Source: Heterodera schachtii (Eukaryota > Nematoda > Chromadorea > Rhabditida > Heteroderidae). From it: a stretch of 64,000 nt of DNA. The DNA lies in the NCBI GenBank assembly GCA_023374025.1, contig SIJG01000137.1, positions 256,114 to 320,113 on the forward strand, in the 5' to 3' direction. Of the stretch, positions 32,415 to 43,924 are shown in pieces; position 1 is the first letter of the stretch; each line of letters starts with the position of its first letter. Under the pieces are notes generated by a model. That model ran no database searches, was not told the origin of the DNA, and worked only from the letters and a program-made list of their open reading frames with translations. Position numbers and translations under genes: made by a program.

Positions 32415-34422
32415 ATGAACAGACGGTAAGGAAATTTTATAAATTTCAAAATTTCCATTTTTTCCTAATTTTTCCATGTGTCAGTTGGATGTGCGGCGAC
32501 ATTTGGCTGAACATTCTGCCCTTCTTTGACCATGCTAAACAAGCAATCGGAATTAGCAAGGACGAAGGACCAAATGCAAATGATAATGGACCAAAATCGA
32601 AATTGTCTGTACGGATCGGTGGCAAAAGGATGGATTTTCCATTGCCTGAGCATCCGCTGCCAAACAAAATCCGCTTTAAGGACCTCAAGATTAAGTAATT
32701 TTAATTTTTTGATTTTATATAAAAGCATTTTTTGTATTCTTCAGGTACATTGATCACTTTGTGCTCGCATTTCTCCGTTCCAACAAGCAAATTTGGGACA
32801 GAAGTGGCACCAAATTGGAATTGAATATTGAACATTGTGACCAGTCAATTTGGGATGTTTTTGCCCGTGAAATTTGGCCAATTTTTGCGCCAAACATTCG
32901 CCATTTCATTTTCAAAGATGGCAATCATTTGGACAATTTGCGCAGTCGCACTTCACCGACAATTCTCACTGATCTCATCCAGTTGAATTCAATCAATTCT
33001 GGTCTTATGTATCCCGATGGAATTGCTTTTGATGGGCCAAATGCAATTTCTGCTTGGCAGGCGTTGGCCAAATGGTTACACACTCCGACAAAAAATGGAC
33101 AACCGAAGGAATTGCGTTGGAATGGTTTTTCAAAATCCGAATGGATCACCAATTTCAGAGAAGTGATCGGCCATATTTATAATTAATTGATGCATTTGAT
33201 TTACGCTTCCTTTTATTTTGTTTAGACATTTCGCCGTGCCACCACTTCAGTCAGCTACAAAATTTATTTTAAAGATTTTTTGTCGCAAATTGAGCCATTT
33301 GAATTGGTAAACGAACGGACTAACGAGAAGCTGACACTGATGGAGGATGAAGATGGCTTTATGCCATTAATTAGTAATGGTTTGCTGCTAAGACGGGGCC
33401 CAATTGTTGCGGAGACGGCGCCGGTTCAGAAACAGCAGAAAAACGACGAAAATTGGGACAAATTGAACGGAGTGTGCTTCACTCTTGATGGTGATTGTAT
33501 TGGGTGAGCGGAAAGATTGGCCGTATTTTGGAATCCAAACATTGTTGCTGTTTCATCCGCCCAAAAGTTCTTCACATGCTCTACTCAGGGACGGTCCCAG
33601 GGGGGGGGGGGGGTACGCGGCAGGGATGGCATTCCGAGGCCCCAAAAATTTTCGGAAATCGGAATTCCGACCCCAAAAATGTCGGAAATCGGAATTCCGT
33701 GCCATCCCTGGTACGCGGGGTACGTACCCCCCCCCCCCCCCAAGGCCCCTCCGCACCCGAAATTTTTAAGGAAAAATTAGTACTTTTGCTGAAAATTTTA
33801 GATTTTCCTTGGTGGTACCCCCCCAGACTTAGCCTCTTACCCAAATTTTCCAAAAAATCGACATTTTTTGACTAAAATCTCCTAAAAATGGCTCAAAATC
33901 GCAAAATTCGTCACTTTTTTGGACAAAATTTGTTAACAAATCGCATTAAAAAATGCAAAATTTTTCCCGGCGGCGCCTATCGGCACCGCCGGACCCCTTG
34001 TTCCCCAAAAGTTTTCTGGAAAAACCGCCGCAAAAAAAAGCGGAGTGAAAAGCAAAAAAAAAAAAAAAAAAGGTCGTCGCCCGGGGGGGTGGTACCCCCC
34101 CCCAAACCGAAATCCTGGGACCGTCCCTGGCTCTACTAGCCTTACAAAAAGCGAAAAGATTTTAGTCTTTAAAAAAATTTATGAAGAAAAAACCTTCAAA
34201 ATTCCGACCTTTTCGTTTTGTCCTCCGTTCTGTTATCAGTTTATTTCGGAATCCCTATTGGTCCGGGTTTTTTCATTAATTACGGGCAATCCTTTTACAG
34301 AAAGTTGGTTCTAATCCATTTCAAATTTTGCTTTATTTAGGCCGCTGTCTCCGCCAGGTCAAAACGATGAAAATGTGTTCTCACTTCCCGGGCCCAGTGA
34401 CCAGCAGAAGAATAAGAAGTGA
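32415..34422 (+). CDS. Subfamily A protein lacking the F-box core
   Basis: Exons 32415-32425, 32485-32694, 32745-33162, 33226-33503 and 34341-34422 give 332 residues in frame. It starts MNRRWMCGDIWLNILPFFDHA, then jumps to KQAIGISKDEGPNAND. About 35 residues that normally hold LGLKMALLSDRFDVLVDAHFD and the following strand are missing without a frameshift. Exon 3 is complete (IWDVFAREIWPIFAPNIRH; AISAWQALAKWLHTPT), exon 4 has IEPFELVNERTNEKLTL and LLLRRGPIVAETA, and the tail ends SLPGPSDQQKNKK. If expressed, it would keep the C-terminal domain but probably lose Skp1 binding. Intron 4 (33504-34340) contains a hAT-like MITE. Confidence 0.65.
33586..34129. mobile_element. hAT-like MITE inside an intron
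   Basis: The ends CAGGGACGGTCCCAGG and its complement are flanked by a perfect 8-bp duplication, GCTCTACT, at 33578-33585 and 34130-34137. The interior has long G and C homopolymers, two copies of CCCCAAAAAT-TCGGAAATCGGAATTCCG, and an inverted copy of the CGGCGGTGCCGATAGG repeat at 33967-33996. No coding capacity. Confidence 0.8.
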
Positions 34423-35018
34423 TCATTTGAGAAATGGCCGATTATTTTTGAGTTTTGATGAATTGCATTGATTTGATGATATTTTTGTTTTTTGCTCTTT
34501 GGACGTACGGTATAAAAGTGAGTTTTGAAATTTGAGTTTTTTTGTCCGAGTCCGGGGTTCGGAAATGGCCAAAACGGGTGTCCTTTTTGGCTCAGCATCC
34601 CTAAAAACCTCCTCGACTTTTAAAAATTAAAAAATTTTTCAAAATGTGTGGTACCATTCTAAGCAATTACCAATATCATCGTCCAAATTGTCATTTTAAT
34701 TGGACTGATTGATGCTAATTGTTTTGCTTCTTGAACTGCTCTCTTTCTTTCTTTCATTACTTTTTTGCGTTCGAATACTTTTTTGGACAAAAAATTTTAT
34801 GCAAATCATTGGGTAAATTCAAACAAATTGGACGACCAACGAAAAGTGCTAAAATCAAGCACTTAATTTTTAATTTAATTTAATTAGTAAGGTTTAATAA
34901 GATATTAAATGCACATATGTTTTATTCGAACGAAAGAATTAACAAAAGAATTTCTAAGAGAAAATGATGGCACAAAATCCGTTTCCTATTGATGAGATCG
35001 ATCATTTCTCAAAAATAA
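34423..35018. other. Spacer between convergent A copies
   Basis: The plus-strand 3' flank (34423-34500) is followed by a half foldback repeat (about 34535-34605, GTCCGGGGTTCGGAAATGGCC) and AT-rich sequence. 34905-35018 is A-type 3' flank of the minus-strand copy (TTCGAACGAAAGAATTAACAAAAG). No gene is supported. Confidence 0.4.
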
Positions 35019-36342
35019 TTAATTTCCATTGCTTTGATCCGCTTCTTCTTCCACTGATGGTGGCGACAATGGCCTAAAATTATTTACATTTTTTATTTTG
35101 CGACAATCAAAAATTGCTTTTGCTGCTCACCCAATGCAATTATTTCCATCCCACAAATAAAATATGATTTTGTTCAAATTGGCACCCGAATTATTGCCAT
35201 ACCGCAGATCAAATCTGAAATATAGTTCAAATTGGCACCCGAATTTTCGCGATTTTTCCACTTAACTGGCGTCACCGTCTCCCCAATTGGGCACCGTTTC
35301 AATAGCCAATAAGCACTAATGACTTCACCACCGCGATCTTCATGCTCCATCAATGTCAGCTTCTCATTGGTCCGTTCATTCACCAATTCAAATGGTTCAA
35401 TTGGCGTTGTTTCCACATGAATACAAAGATGAAGAATGTAACTGACAGAAGTGGTGGCACGGCGAAATGTCTAAACAAAATTGGTAAAAACGAAAACAAT
35501 TTAACAAAATATGGCGGGACACCTCTTTGAAGTTGTTGACCCATTCGAGATTCAGTGGACCCAAAAAATCATTGCGATACAATTGCTTTGGTTGTCCATT
35601 TTTGCTCGGCGTGTGCAGCCATTTGGTCAACGCTTGGCCGGAAGTTGCATTTGGCCCATCGTCAGCAATTCCATTGGGTAAAAGACCACCAGAATCGATT
35701 GAAACAATTGAATGGAATCGGTGAGAATTTTTAATAAGTGCGACGACGCAAATTATACAAACCATTGCCATCGGTAAAGGACAAATGGCGAATGTTTGCC
35801 GTAAAAATTGGCCAAATTTCACTGGCCAAAACATCCCAAATCGTCAGCAATTCCATCGGGGAATAGAGCATATGAATGGATCGAATTCAATTGGTCGCAA
35901 CCAGTGAGAATTGTCGGCGAACTGCGACGGCGCAAATTGTCCAAATGATTGGCATTAGGAAAGTACAATTGGCGAAGGTTTGCCGCAAAAATTGGCCAAA
36001 TTTCACGGGCAAAAACATCCCAAATTGACTGGTCACAATGTTCAATATTCAATTCCAATTTGGTGCCACTTCTGTCCCAAATTTGCTTGTTGGCACGGAG
36101 AAATTCAATGACGGAATGCGAAAATTTCGATTGCTCTCCAAATTGTCAATTCGCTCTTTCCGTCAAAATGCGCGTCCACCAAAACGTCGAAACGGTCAGA
36201 AAGCAATGCCATTTTGAGTCCGAGTTGAGCATGGTCAAAAGATGGGAAAATGTCCATCCAAACGTCGCTGCAAATCCAACTGAAATTCGTAAAAAAATTA
36301 ATGAAAGTAATTTTTCAAAGAAATTCCTTACCGTCTGTTCAT
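35019..36342 (-). pseudogene. Chimeric subfamily A pseudogene with duplicated exon 3 segment
   Basis: The start exon (36332-36342) and F-box exon (to about 36130; WICSDVWMDIFPSFDHAQLG, WRAIEI) are followed, by a deletion, directly by exon 3 at HSVIEFLRANKQIWDRSG. Exon 3 runs to FPDGIADD, then re-enters an earlier part of exon 3 at ILDVLA/DLGCFGQ near 35837, as expected for unequal crossover between two copies. The second segment has a stop (RRRTY*) but continues to NNFKE. Exon 4 (to 35174) carries the same stop-introducing duplication as the pseudogene at 7.3-7.6 kb. Exon 5 ends PPSVEEEADQSNGN. Confidence 0.75.
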
Positions 36343-36375
36343 TTTTGCGGTATTGTGCATCCAAAAAATCTTTTC

Positions 36376-36396
36376 GACGTCTTTATATACCCAAAT
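36376..36396 (-). promoter_or_regulatory. A-type TATA promoter block
   Basis: Read on the minus strand this is TTTGGGTATATAAAGACGTCG, about 40 bp before the ATG. The same GGGTATATAAAGA(C/A)GTCAAA block sits at a similar distance before the A copies at 38525, 39415 and 46239. Confidence 0.55.
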
Positions 36397-36429
36397 AAAA
36401 GTGAAAGATTTGAAAACGGATGAACGGAT

Positions 36430-36770
36430 GGGGGAGATTAAAATTGGCGCGCTGTCAAAATGTCCAGCGTCATAATGTCCCTAAAGCTAAAATCAGTCAA
36501 AATGTCCCCACTAAAAATCAGCAAAAAAACAGAAAATTAAATGTAAACATTAATTTTATGCATTTTTTAAAAGTTGACCATTTTACCGATTTTTCGGGAC
36601 TTTGATCGTTTTTTTCTGATCACTTTTGGCGCGGAGCCAAAAGAAGCCGAAAATTCACAATAGTGAATCGACTATGCCTCTTCACAATAAAAGTGGTTAT
36701 AAAGTTATTTGGACATTTACAGTTTGATATGTCCAACTTCAATTAAAATTAAGAAAATGCTTAATTTTAG
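36430..36770. repeat. Unclassified repeat with AATGTCC units
   Basis: 36430-36620 contains several CAAAATGTCC/ATAATGTCCC phrases and CGATTTTTCGGGAC. It may be the end of a TIR element. I find no matching opposite end and no gene. Confidence 0.3.
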
Positions 36771-36831
36771 GCCATTGTCGCCACCAGCGGAAGAAAAAGA
36801 AGCGGGAAAAAGCAACAAAAATTTCGTCTAA
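36771..36831 (+). pseudogene. Solo exon 5 of a subfamily A gene
   Basis: After TTTTAG the sequence reads in frame PLSPPAEEKEAGKSNKNFV and stop, the standard A tail, on the plus strand between two minus-strand copies. No other exon of this copy is present. 36832-37130 is A-type 3' flank and AT-rich sequence. Confidence 0.65.
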
Positions 36832-37132
36832 TTATATTTGAGGAATGGCCAAATCACACTAATTGGAAGAAAATGGATTTATCAACAATTGGAAATGATT
36901 TGATGTTCTTTTTTTCTCTAAGAAATGCTTTTTTTTGTAAGAATTTTTTGATGCCAATGTCAATCCCGCAAAACATTCTCATTTTTCCCGAAACAATGAA
37001 ATGCCAATTATTATTATTTTATTATTTTTTTGCTATCCGTCCAACTCAAATTCCTATTTTTAATATCGCCAAAATGGTCAGTCCGAACACAAACAAATAT
37101 CATCAAATAAAACGAACGGACATCTCAAATTA

Positions 37133-38525
37133 TCAATCCTTCTTCTGCTGATCACTGCTGGGCCCGGGAGTCGAGAACATCTTTTCGTCGCTTTGATCTG
37201 GCGGAGACAGCGGCCTAAATTAAGGAAAATTTTGAAATGGACGAACATTTAAAGTACTGTACGGAGGACACTACTGTATCCCCCTGTCCATGCTCTATAC
37301 AAAAGTAAGGCCAATCTTTTTGCTTACCCAATACAATCATGATAAAGATGGAAGATCACTTCGTTCAAATTGTCCAAATTTTCGTCTTTTTTCTGCTGAA
37401 CCGTCGCCGTCTCTCCAACAATTATTGGGCACCGTTTCAACAGACAATAATAAGCATCTTTGTCCTTGATCAGTGTCAACTTTTCTTGGGTTATTTCGTT
37501 CACAAATTCGAATGGCTCAACAATATTCATTTGGCTAGCCACTGGAAGTTCAAGCAGAACATTGTAAGCGACAGAAGTGGTGGCACGGAGAAATGTCTAA
37601 ACAAAAAGGAAGAGAAAATCAAAGGCAATCAATCAATCAATTAATAAATTATTTAATGAACAATTAAGTGGTCGATCGATCACCTCTTTGAAATTGTTGG
37701 TGTATGTTATTTGATAAAAATAAGTACAGCAACGCAATTTCTTCGGTTGCCCATTTTTGCTTGGAGTGTGTAACCATTTGGCCAAAGCCTGGCCAGCAGT
37801 TGCATTTGGCCCATCGTCAGAAATTCCATCGGGTAACAGTCCATAGGAAGTGATTGAATACAATTGATCAAGATCAGTGAGAATTGTTGGTGAAGTGCGA
37901 CGACGCAAATTGTCAAAAGCATCGGCACCGGCAAAGGTCAAATGGCGAATATTCGTCGCAAAGATTGGCAAAATTTCATGGACAAAAACATCCCAATTGT
38001 TCTGTAAGTGTTTGTCGCTGCTGGCAAATAAAGACATATACAACTCCAATTTTGTGCCATTTCTGTCCCAAATTGGCTTGTTTGAACGGAGAAATCCAAG
38101 CACAGAATGGTCAATGTAGCTGAAAAGGGGAAAAATGAAGCAGATTAATTGGTTTCTGTATAGTTTTTGAAATTACTCAATCCGAAGGTCCTTAAAGCGG
38201 ATTTTGTTGGGCCACGGATGGTCGGGAAATGGAAATGCCACAAAATAGCCATCGATCTCCAGTACAAACACTTTCGCTTTTGGTCCTTTGTCCTTGTCAA
38301 TTCGGATACGTCTCCAAATTGTCAATTCGCTTTTTCCATCAAAATGTTTGTCCACCAAAACATCGAAACGTGGCGAAATCAGTGCCATTTTGAGTCCAAG
38401 TTGAGCATGGTCAAATGATGGGAGAATGTCCATCCAAACGTCGCTACAAATCCAACTGAAACAATGGAAAAAATTTAAGGTAAATGAAAATTTGTAATTA
38501 AAAAAATTTCTTACCGTCGATTCAT
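37133..38525 (-). CDS. F-box-like protein, subfamily A (intact, five exons)
   Basis: Exons 38515-38525, 38177-38455, 37684-38119, 37328-37596 and 37133-37214 (minus strand) join to 358 residues. It starts MNRRWICSDVWMDILPSFD, with core LGLKMALISPRFDVLVDKHFD. RRIRIDKDKGPKAKVFVLEI follows, then exon 3 with DDGPNATAGQALAKWLHTPSKNGQPKKL, exon 4 with VEPFEFVNEITQEKLTL and LLKRCPIIVGETATVQ, and tail MFSTPGPSSDQQKKD. No signal peptide. Exons 1-2 and promoter are nearly identical to the copy at 45-46.2 kb while the 3' halves differ, suggesting gene conversion. An SCF adaptor role is inferred. Confidence 0.8.
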
Positions 38526-38556
38526 TTTGCGGTATTATGAATGAAAAAGTCTGTTT

Positions 38557-38574
38557 GACGTCTTTATATACCCA
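38557..38574 (-). promoter_or_regulatory. A-type TATA promoter block
   Basis: On the minus strand the sequence reads GGGTATATAAAGACGTCAAA, 35-50 bp upstream of the start codon at 38525. The leader that follows (ATTCATAATACCGCAAA) is shared with the copy at 46.24 kb. Confidence 0.6.
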
Positions 38575-38802
38575 TAAAAAAACAAAAAAATAAAATTTTC
38601 TATTTTCGACATTTACTCCTTTTAAGCAGCAATATTTAAAAAGAAAACCAACAATAAAAGCGCATAAATTCACACAACCGCGGCACAATATTATTTAAGG
38701 GGCTCAAATGGATCAATTAGCCTTTCGTCCGTTTTTTTGAGTAAAAACATAAAAATTGACCGATTTGAAAGGGATGGAAGAGATTAAAAAGGTCTGCGAA
38801 TC

Positions 38803-39415
38803 TAAATAATGGTCTCGGTTCTGTATGGCCACAATGTCAATTTGGTGCCACTTCTGTCCCAAATTGGCTTATTAGAACGAAGAAATGCGAGCACAGAGTG
38901 ATCAATGTAACTGAAGAAATATTAAAATGCTTTAAATATATCAAAAGGTTCAAATTACTCGATATAAAGGTAATGAAAACGAATTTTGTTGTGCAACGGA
39001 ACGATTCGGCATCGAAAATTGCACAAAATTGCCATGGGCAAGTACAATCGGAAATTTCAGAACATTGTCACCCAACGGAAAGGGTACAGTCGGCAATTCT
39101 TCCACAAAATTGTCATTGTCACTGATCCATACAGACAATATCGGCTTTGATCCATTATCGTTTGCATTTCGTCCTTTGTCCTTGCGAATTTCGATTGTTT
39201 TCAAAATTGTAAATTCCGTCGTTTTTCCATCAAAATGCGCGTCCACCAAAACATCGAAACGATAGGAAAGCAATGCCATTTTAGGTCCGAGTTGAGCATG
39301 GTCAAATGATGGGAGAATGTCCATCCAAACGTCGCTACAAAGCCAACTGAAACATGGAAAATAGGGAAAATGAAAAATTTGTAATTTTAAAAAAAATTCC
39401 TTACCGTCTGTCCAT
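38803..39415 (-). pseudogene. Subfamily A pseudogene (exons 1-3, truncated)
   Basis: The start exon (39405-39415; MDRR) and F-box exon (LCSDVWMDILPSFDHAQLG, ALLSYRFDVLVDAHFD) are readable. Exon 2 then holds an extra 25-30 residue segment (LPTVPFPLGDNVLKFPIVLA) and an extra base near 39005 that shifts the frame before PLHNKIRFHYLYIE. Exon 3 starts YIDHSVLAFLRSNKPIWDRSG and ends after about 35 codons at PYRTETII, where sequence identical to the 5' flank of the neighbouring gene begins. Confidence 0.7.
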
Positions 39416-39419
39416 TTTT

Positions 39420-40290
39420 GCGTTATTCTGCATCAAAAATGTCTTTTTGACTTCTTTATATACCCAAAAAAAATTACAGGATTTAAAAGGGATGAGAAAA
39501 GGAAGATTAAAATGGTCTGCTGGCCAAAAATAATTGCCATAATTATGCGTACATTAAATAATGGGGAATGGCGTTCTGCTAATTGATTGTTCATCATGGT
39601 TAATTTGTGCCTTTAAAATGGTTGTGTGAAATCAGGATTCAGAGACGACCGCAATTAATAGAAACATAAAAGATTCAGTAATAAATCTCTAAATCTCGGA
39701 ATAACTTTTTTATTCGTACAATTAATCCGTGGAATTTCTTACCCAAAACAGCTATGGAAATCGGAACTTTAGCTAAATTTAAAAATTTTGTGAAAGAATT
39801 TTATTTAGAAAATAAGTCCTGAGTGGTAATTCATCCCTTTTTTTTATTTTATTTTATGTATTATTTACTGTATTGACCATATCACATATTTTTCTAATTG
39901 TATTCATTACTTTGTTTTCCGCTATAAGTGCAACTATGTTGCTTGTGGTTTGCTCAAATAAATTAAATTGTCCAAAATGAAAAAAAAAATTTTTGTCATT
40001 TAAAAACAGGCTCAATTAAAAATTTGAAACATTTAGCGACATCAAATTTGACATTGTTCCGATTTTTTCTTTCGAAGAGATAATGCTAGATTATCACAAT
40101 TATTTATTTACATACACATAAAATACAATGGAAATGGACGAATTTGTGGCGAAAAATCAAAGATCAAATACAAACAAACAAATTATACACATTAATACAA
40201 TATTGAAATGGCACAGTGCCAATATATCATTTGAGTCATTATAATCGCATCAATTAAAAATTAATTATGTAATTCATTTATTTCTGCTGC
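39420..40290. other. Intergenic region
   Basis: 39430-39490 holds the TATA block of the A pseudogene (TGGGTATATAAAGAAGTC on the minus strand). 40080-40290 is B-type 3' flank. Between them (about 39600-40080) I see AT-rich sequence with no supported feature. Confidence 0.4.
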
Positions 40291-40293
40291 TGA

Positions 40294-41812
40294 TCAGTGA
40301 TCACTTGGTCCGGGAGAAGCGGCGTCGAGAAGACTGAAAAAAGCGATGATTCATTCTATTGAACTTGAAGACCATCCATTCAACAATTTAAAAAAATTGT
40401 TCACCCTTCGTCAAATCCGCCGTCTCTGATCAAAAAACGAATATGATTCATTGGATCAGCATTCAATAATTCATCCATCACATCTTCCCATTTTCGCTCA
40501 TCCCATCCAATTGGAGAACGCGTGAGACAAAATCCATTTGTGTCATATTGTTGAAGTGTCAATTTTTCCCCAGTCACATCGTTGATCAGATCAAATGGCA
40601 CAACTGAGTCAATTAAAATGGACGAAAATCGCATGAAAATGCGGAAAGTAATTGGCGAAGAAGCATTTGAAAATGCCTAAAAAATGCAACAAAAAAACCA
40701 ATTAAAAAGGGGGGAATGATCCACCATTTTCAACTGTTCAATCGTTGAAGACCATTGATCCGCCGGCGAATTAACAGAGAATTTGAGCCACTTGGGCATA
40801 CCATCCGGATTTGGCGTCAACAACCATTTGGTCAGAGCTTGGCCATCCGACGCATTGGCACTTTCATCGGGCGGAAAAGCGGGGAGAATGGCGTCATTGA
40901 AAGATACAGCGCGAACGGATGGACAATCGCTGAGCAATGACGGGGCCAATTGACGCAAACGCCGAAAAGTGACAGTGTTCAAAACGTTCAGACGAATGAC
41001 GGAGTCGTAAAGAATTGGCCAAATGTTGAGCAAAACAAATTTCAAAACTCGAACATTTTCAGTGACAATGATCAATTCGATGGCACAAATGGCGAAAATA
41101 CGGCGAAAACGGCGGAGAAATGCGATGACATTTTGATCGATGTATCTGGAAATGTATGGTCATAAATTAAATTCAAATCGATCAGTTTTTTACAAGATCT
41201 GAATGCGTTTGAATCCGATGATTTTGTTGGGCAACGGATTTTGCGGAATTGGCAATGGATTTCCATCGGAATTGACAATTTGCATTTGCTTGGTGCCATT
41301 GTCTCCAATTTCGTGGCAAATTTGCATTCCGCCCAATTTCCATTTGCGTGTCTTGAAATGTTCGTCGACGATGCGGTCAAAGCGGCGGTTGATCAGTGCA
41401 ATTTCGAGGCCAAGTTGAGAAGGCGCAAGAAAATCGAACACCAAAAGCCAACAATCGCCACAGATAAAGCTGAAAAATTGAAGAATTTTTAAAAAATTTT
41501 GTTGAATTTTTTACATTTCTTTTTTGTGAGGGCGTCGTCTTTTTTTGACATGGTCCAAAAAGAACCAAAGAATGCTGCCACAGCCAACCAACAGAAAAGT
41601 CACGGCACACAAACTGAAAAATGAATTGGGGAATGAATGAATTAAATGGAGGGAAAAGCAATGAAAGTGAGGGATCAAAAAAATGAAATTTTAGCAATTT
41701 GATGAAGCTATAAACCTTCAAAATTGGTTTTGAAATCCCAATTCTGGTCAAAAATTGAGCAAAAAAATGCGAAACGTCAGAAAAAATAAATGTACCGAAT
41801 TGCTGAAGACAT
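40294..41812 (-). CDS. Membrane-anchored F-box-like protein, subfamily B (intact, six exons)
   Basis: Minus-strand exons 41796-41812, 41515-41613, 41194-41469, 40725-41145, 40405-40676 and 40294-40333 give 374 residues. It starts MSSAIR, followed by one hydrophobic helix (LCAVTFLLVGCGSILWFFL) and basic DHVKKRRRPHKK. The F-box-like core is CGDCWLLVFDFLAPSQLGLEIALINRRFD. Exon 4 holds NVIAFLRRFRRIFAICAIEL and NASDGQALTKWLLTPNPDG, exon 5 holds PFDLINDVTGEKLTL and LTRSPIGWDERKW, and the tail is LLDAASPGPSDH. Positive charges after the helix predict a cytosolic C-terminal domain. A GGACATTTGC-terminal transposon lies 130 bp upstream, next to the promoter. Confidence 0.8.
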
Positions 41813-41882
41813 TTTTTGCAGCAACAAATGACCCAGAAAATGAGGATAATGAATGAGAAAATGAGACGGAGGAGGAAACAAG

Positions 41883-41916
41883 GGCATTTTTATACGAAAA
41901 TATTAGCGTACATTTG
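41883..41916 (-). promoter_or_regulatory. B-type promoter block
   Basis: Read on the minus strand: GTACGCTAATATTTTCGTATAAAAATGCCC, matching blocks before the B genes at 26.85 and 29.85 kb and the A gene at 9.1 kb. The upstream CCGACTTTTCCCACC part seen there is missing here; a transposon begins at 41946. Confidence 0.55.
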
Positions 41917-41945
41917 AGTACCGATGAGTAAAACCCATATAAAAG

Positions 41946-42953
41946 CGCAGTGGGACATTTGCGGACGGACATTTGCGGACGGACATTTGCGGACGGACAC
42001 TTGCGGACGGACACTTGCGGACGGACACTTGCGGACAGACATTTGCGGACGGACACTTGCGGACGGACATTTGCGGACAATTTCAGGAAAAAATAAAAAA
42101 AATTCGTAAAAAATTTTAAAAAATTACTGAAAATATGGAATGGAGACTTAAAACTTAATAAAACTTTGTTTTTGGGCTTTTAATCCTAACATTTTATTTT
42201 TACATTTCAAAAAAATTAATTTCACTACTTTTATTTAAATGATTAAAGTAAAATTGGTCCCCGACATCTGGGAAGTGTGTTTTCCACCGAGATTTTTTAA
42301 ATTTCTCTAGCCATACAGACAAATCTTGTAGGGGAATTTGCTTACCCTCCCGCTGAATTTTCTTTTCCTTATTTCTTCGGGATTGAGAAGAACCAAAGCA
42401 AGACACATAAGTCTTCTCTACTTTACATCAGCAGGGAAAAAAGCATTTGAAGCCCAAAAAATTTTCAGTAAAGAAAATCGGAAATCCAATGCCCAAAAAT
42501 GTCGGGAATCGGATTTTAGTAAAGCTGGTGTTCAGCATTTATATAATCGGCTGTTCATTTTGAAATAGCAAAGCAAATTTTGTTCGCGATTAAGCATGTC
42601 TCAGAATTTTTTCTAAAGATAAAAATAGCACTCTCACCGAATTTGAGTGTAACAGGCGACATTCACACTTCCCCGAGGTTGGGGACAATTTTAACTTTAA
42701 TAAATTAAATACAAGAAGTGAAATAATTTCTCAGAAATTTAAAATAAGATGCTAGGCCTAGAAGTCCAAAAACAAAGTTCTATTTAGTTTTCAGTCTTCA
42801 TTCCATATTTTCAGAAATTTTTTAAAAATTTTTACGAAGTTTTTTTATTTTTTCCCGAAATTGTCCGCAAATGTCCGTCCGCAAGTGTCCGTCCGCAAGT
42901 GTCCGTCCGCAAATGTCCGTCCGCAAATGTCCGTCCGCAAATGTCCGTAAGGC
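41946..42953. mobile_element. TIR element with tandem 14-bp GGACATTTGCGGAC terminal repeats
   Basis: The left end (41950-42078) holds nine tandem copies of CGGACATTTGCGGA-type units, with T/C variation (CATTTG/CACTTG). The right end (42862-42948) holds six inverted copies. The arms continue inward with AATTTCAGGAAAAAATAAA against its complement and GGAATGGAGACTTAAAAC-like matches. TATAAAAG flanks both sides (41938-41945, 42954-42961), an 8-bp target duplication. The interior has no supported gene. Confidence 0.8.
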
Positions 42954-43044
42954 TATAAAAGGCATAGAAAATTGACAATTAATGTCATTAAAACAGAATT
43001 GACGGATATACTTTAGTCAAGGCCCCGGAAAATAATGGCACAAA

Positions 43045-43250
43045 TAATATACCAATCGATTCATCTCGATGAGCTATGCACGGAAAAATAGGTCTCCAGT
43101 TGCGGAAATGCCAAAAAACCGGTTTTTGAACCGGTTTAAAACTCGAAAAATTGAGTGAAAAGGAGGGCCCCTGACCCTTTAAAACGGTCAAATTCGGACA
43201 AATTTAATATCATTTGAAAGCTCTTGATGAGCTAAGTCTAAAAAACATCA
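43045..43250. repeat. Partial copy of the 17.8-kb MITE
   Basis: The sequence ACCAATCGATTCATCTCGATGAGC through AAGCTCTTGATGAGCTAAG matches 17855-18055 closely. The outer ends are missing. Confidence 0.65.
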
Positions 43251-43924
43251 ATGTACAAAAATATCCACCGCCCCCTCCCCACATCCCCTAAACCAATGTG
43301 TGGCGATGTAATGGTCTATGATGACATTCATTATTAATCAATTATTGGTCATTAAACACGAACATTTGGATGGAAGAAGGTGTCGAAGGGGGGGGGGGGG
43401 GTAAATTAACCGGGGAGGGGGGTAATTAGTAAGCAATTTACAATGTACCAGGGATGTGTGGGTATGTCGATTATCGAAATTTTTTTGGCTATCGAAATTC
43501 CGAATGCCGAAATTTTTTGGGCCGTAGGAATGCCGATTCCCAATCACCACACCATCCATCGCTGTTGGTTGTTCCCTTCCCTTTCATTTTATCTGTGCCG
43601 CCCGCGGCGTTCACTAACAAATAAGCAACCAACCCATTTCTCTGTTTTACTCACTATTTCTTTCATATTTTTCATGGAAAATCTTTTATCTTTTCCTAAT
43701 CTGTGCGATTGATTAATTTTTAAAAAACGGACGCCCTCCCCTCGTCCCGCTGACGCCGTTTATCGGTGATCGGTGGATCAATTGAACATTTTAGCGGGCG
43801 CGTACGCCGGCCGCGCCGCCCGCAACAGCGGCGACCACCACGACAAATGTACACAAAGTGCAAAGAGCACATGGACTTTAACAAAACCAAATGTTTAAAA
43901 AAATGCCAAATACAGTCATGGTCG

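Noticed and set aside
33586..34129. Possible CRISPR-like or minisatellite array because of repeated GGAATTCCG phrases
   Set aside because: Only two or three copies without regular spacers, inside a hAT-like MITE with clear ends and target duplication, in a eukaryotic genome.
41748..42109. Open frames with repeated VRKCPSANVRPQ-like blocks
   Set aside because: They are produced by the 14-bp tandem repeats at the end of a transposon and are not coding.
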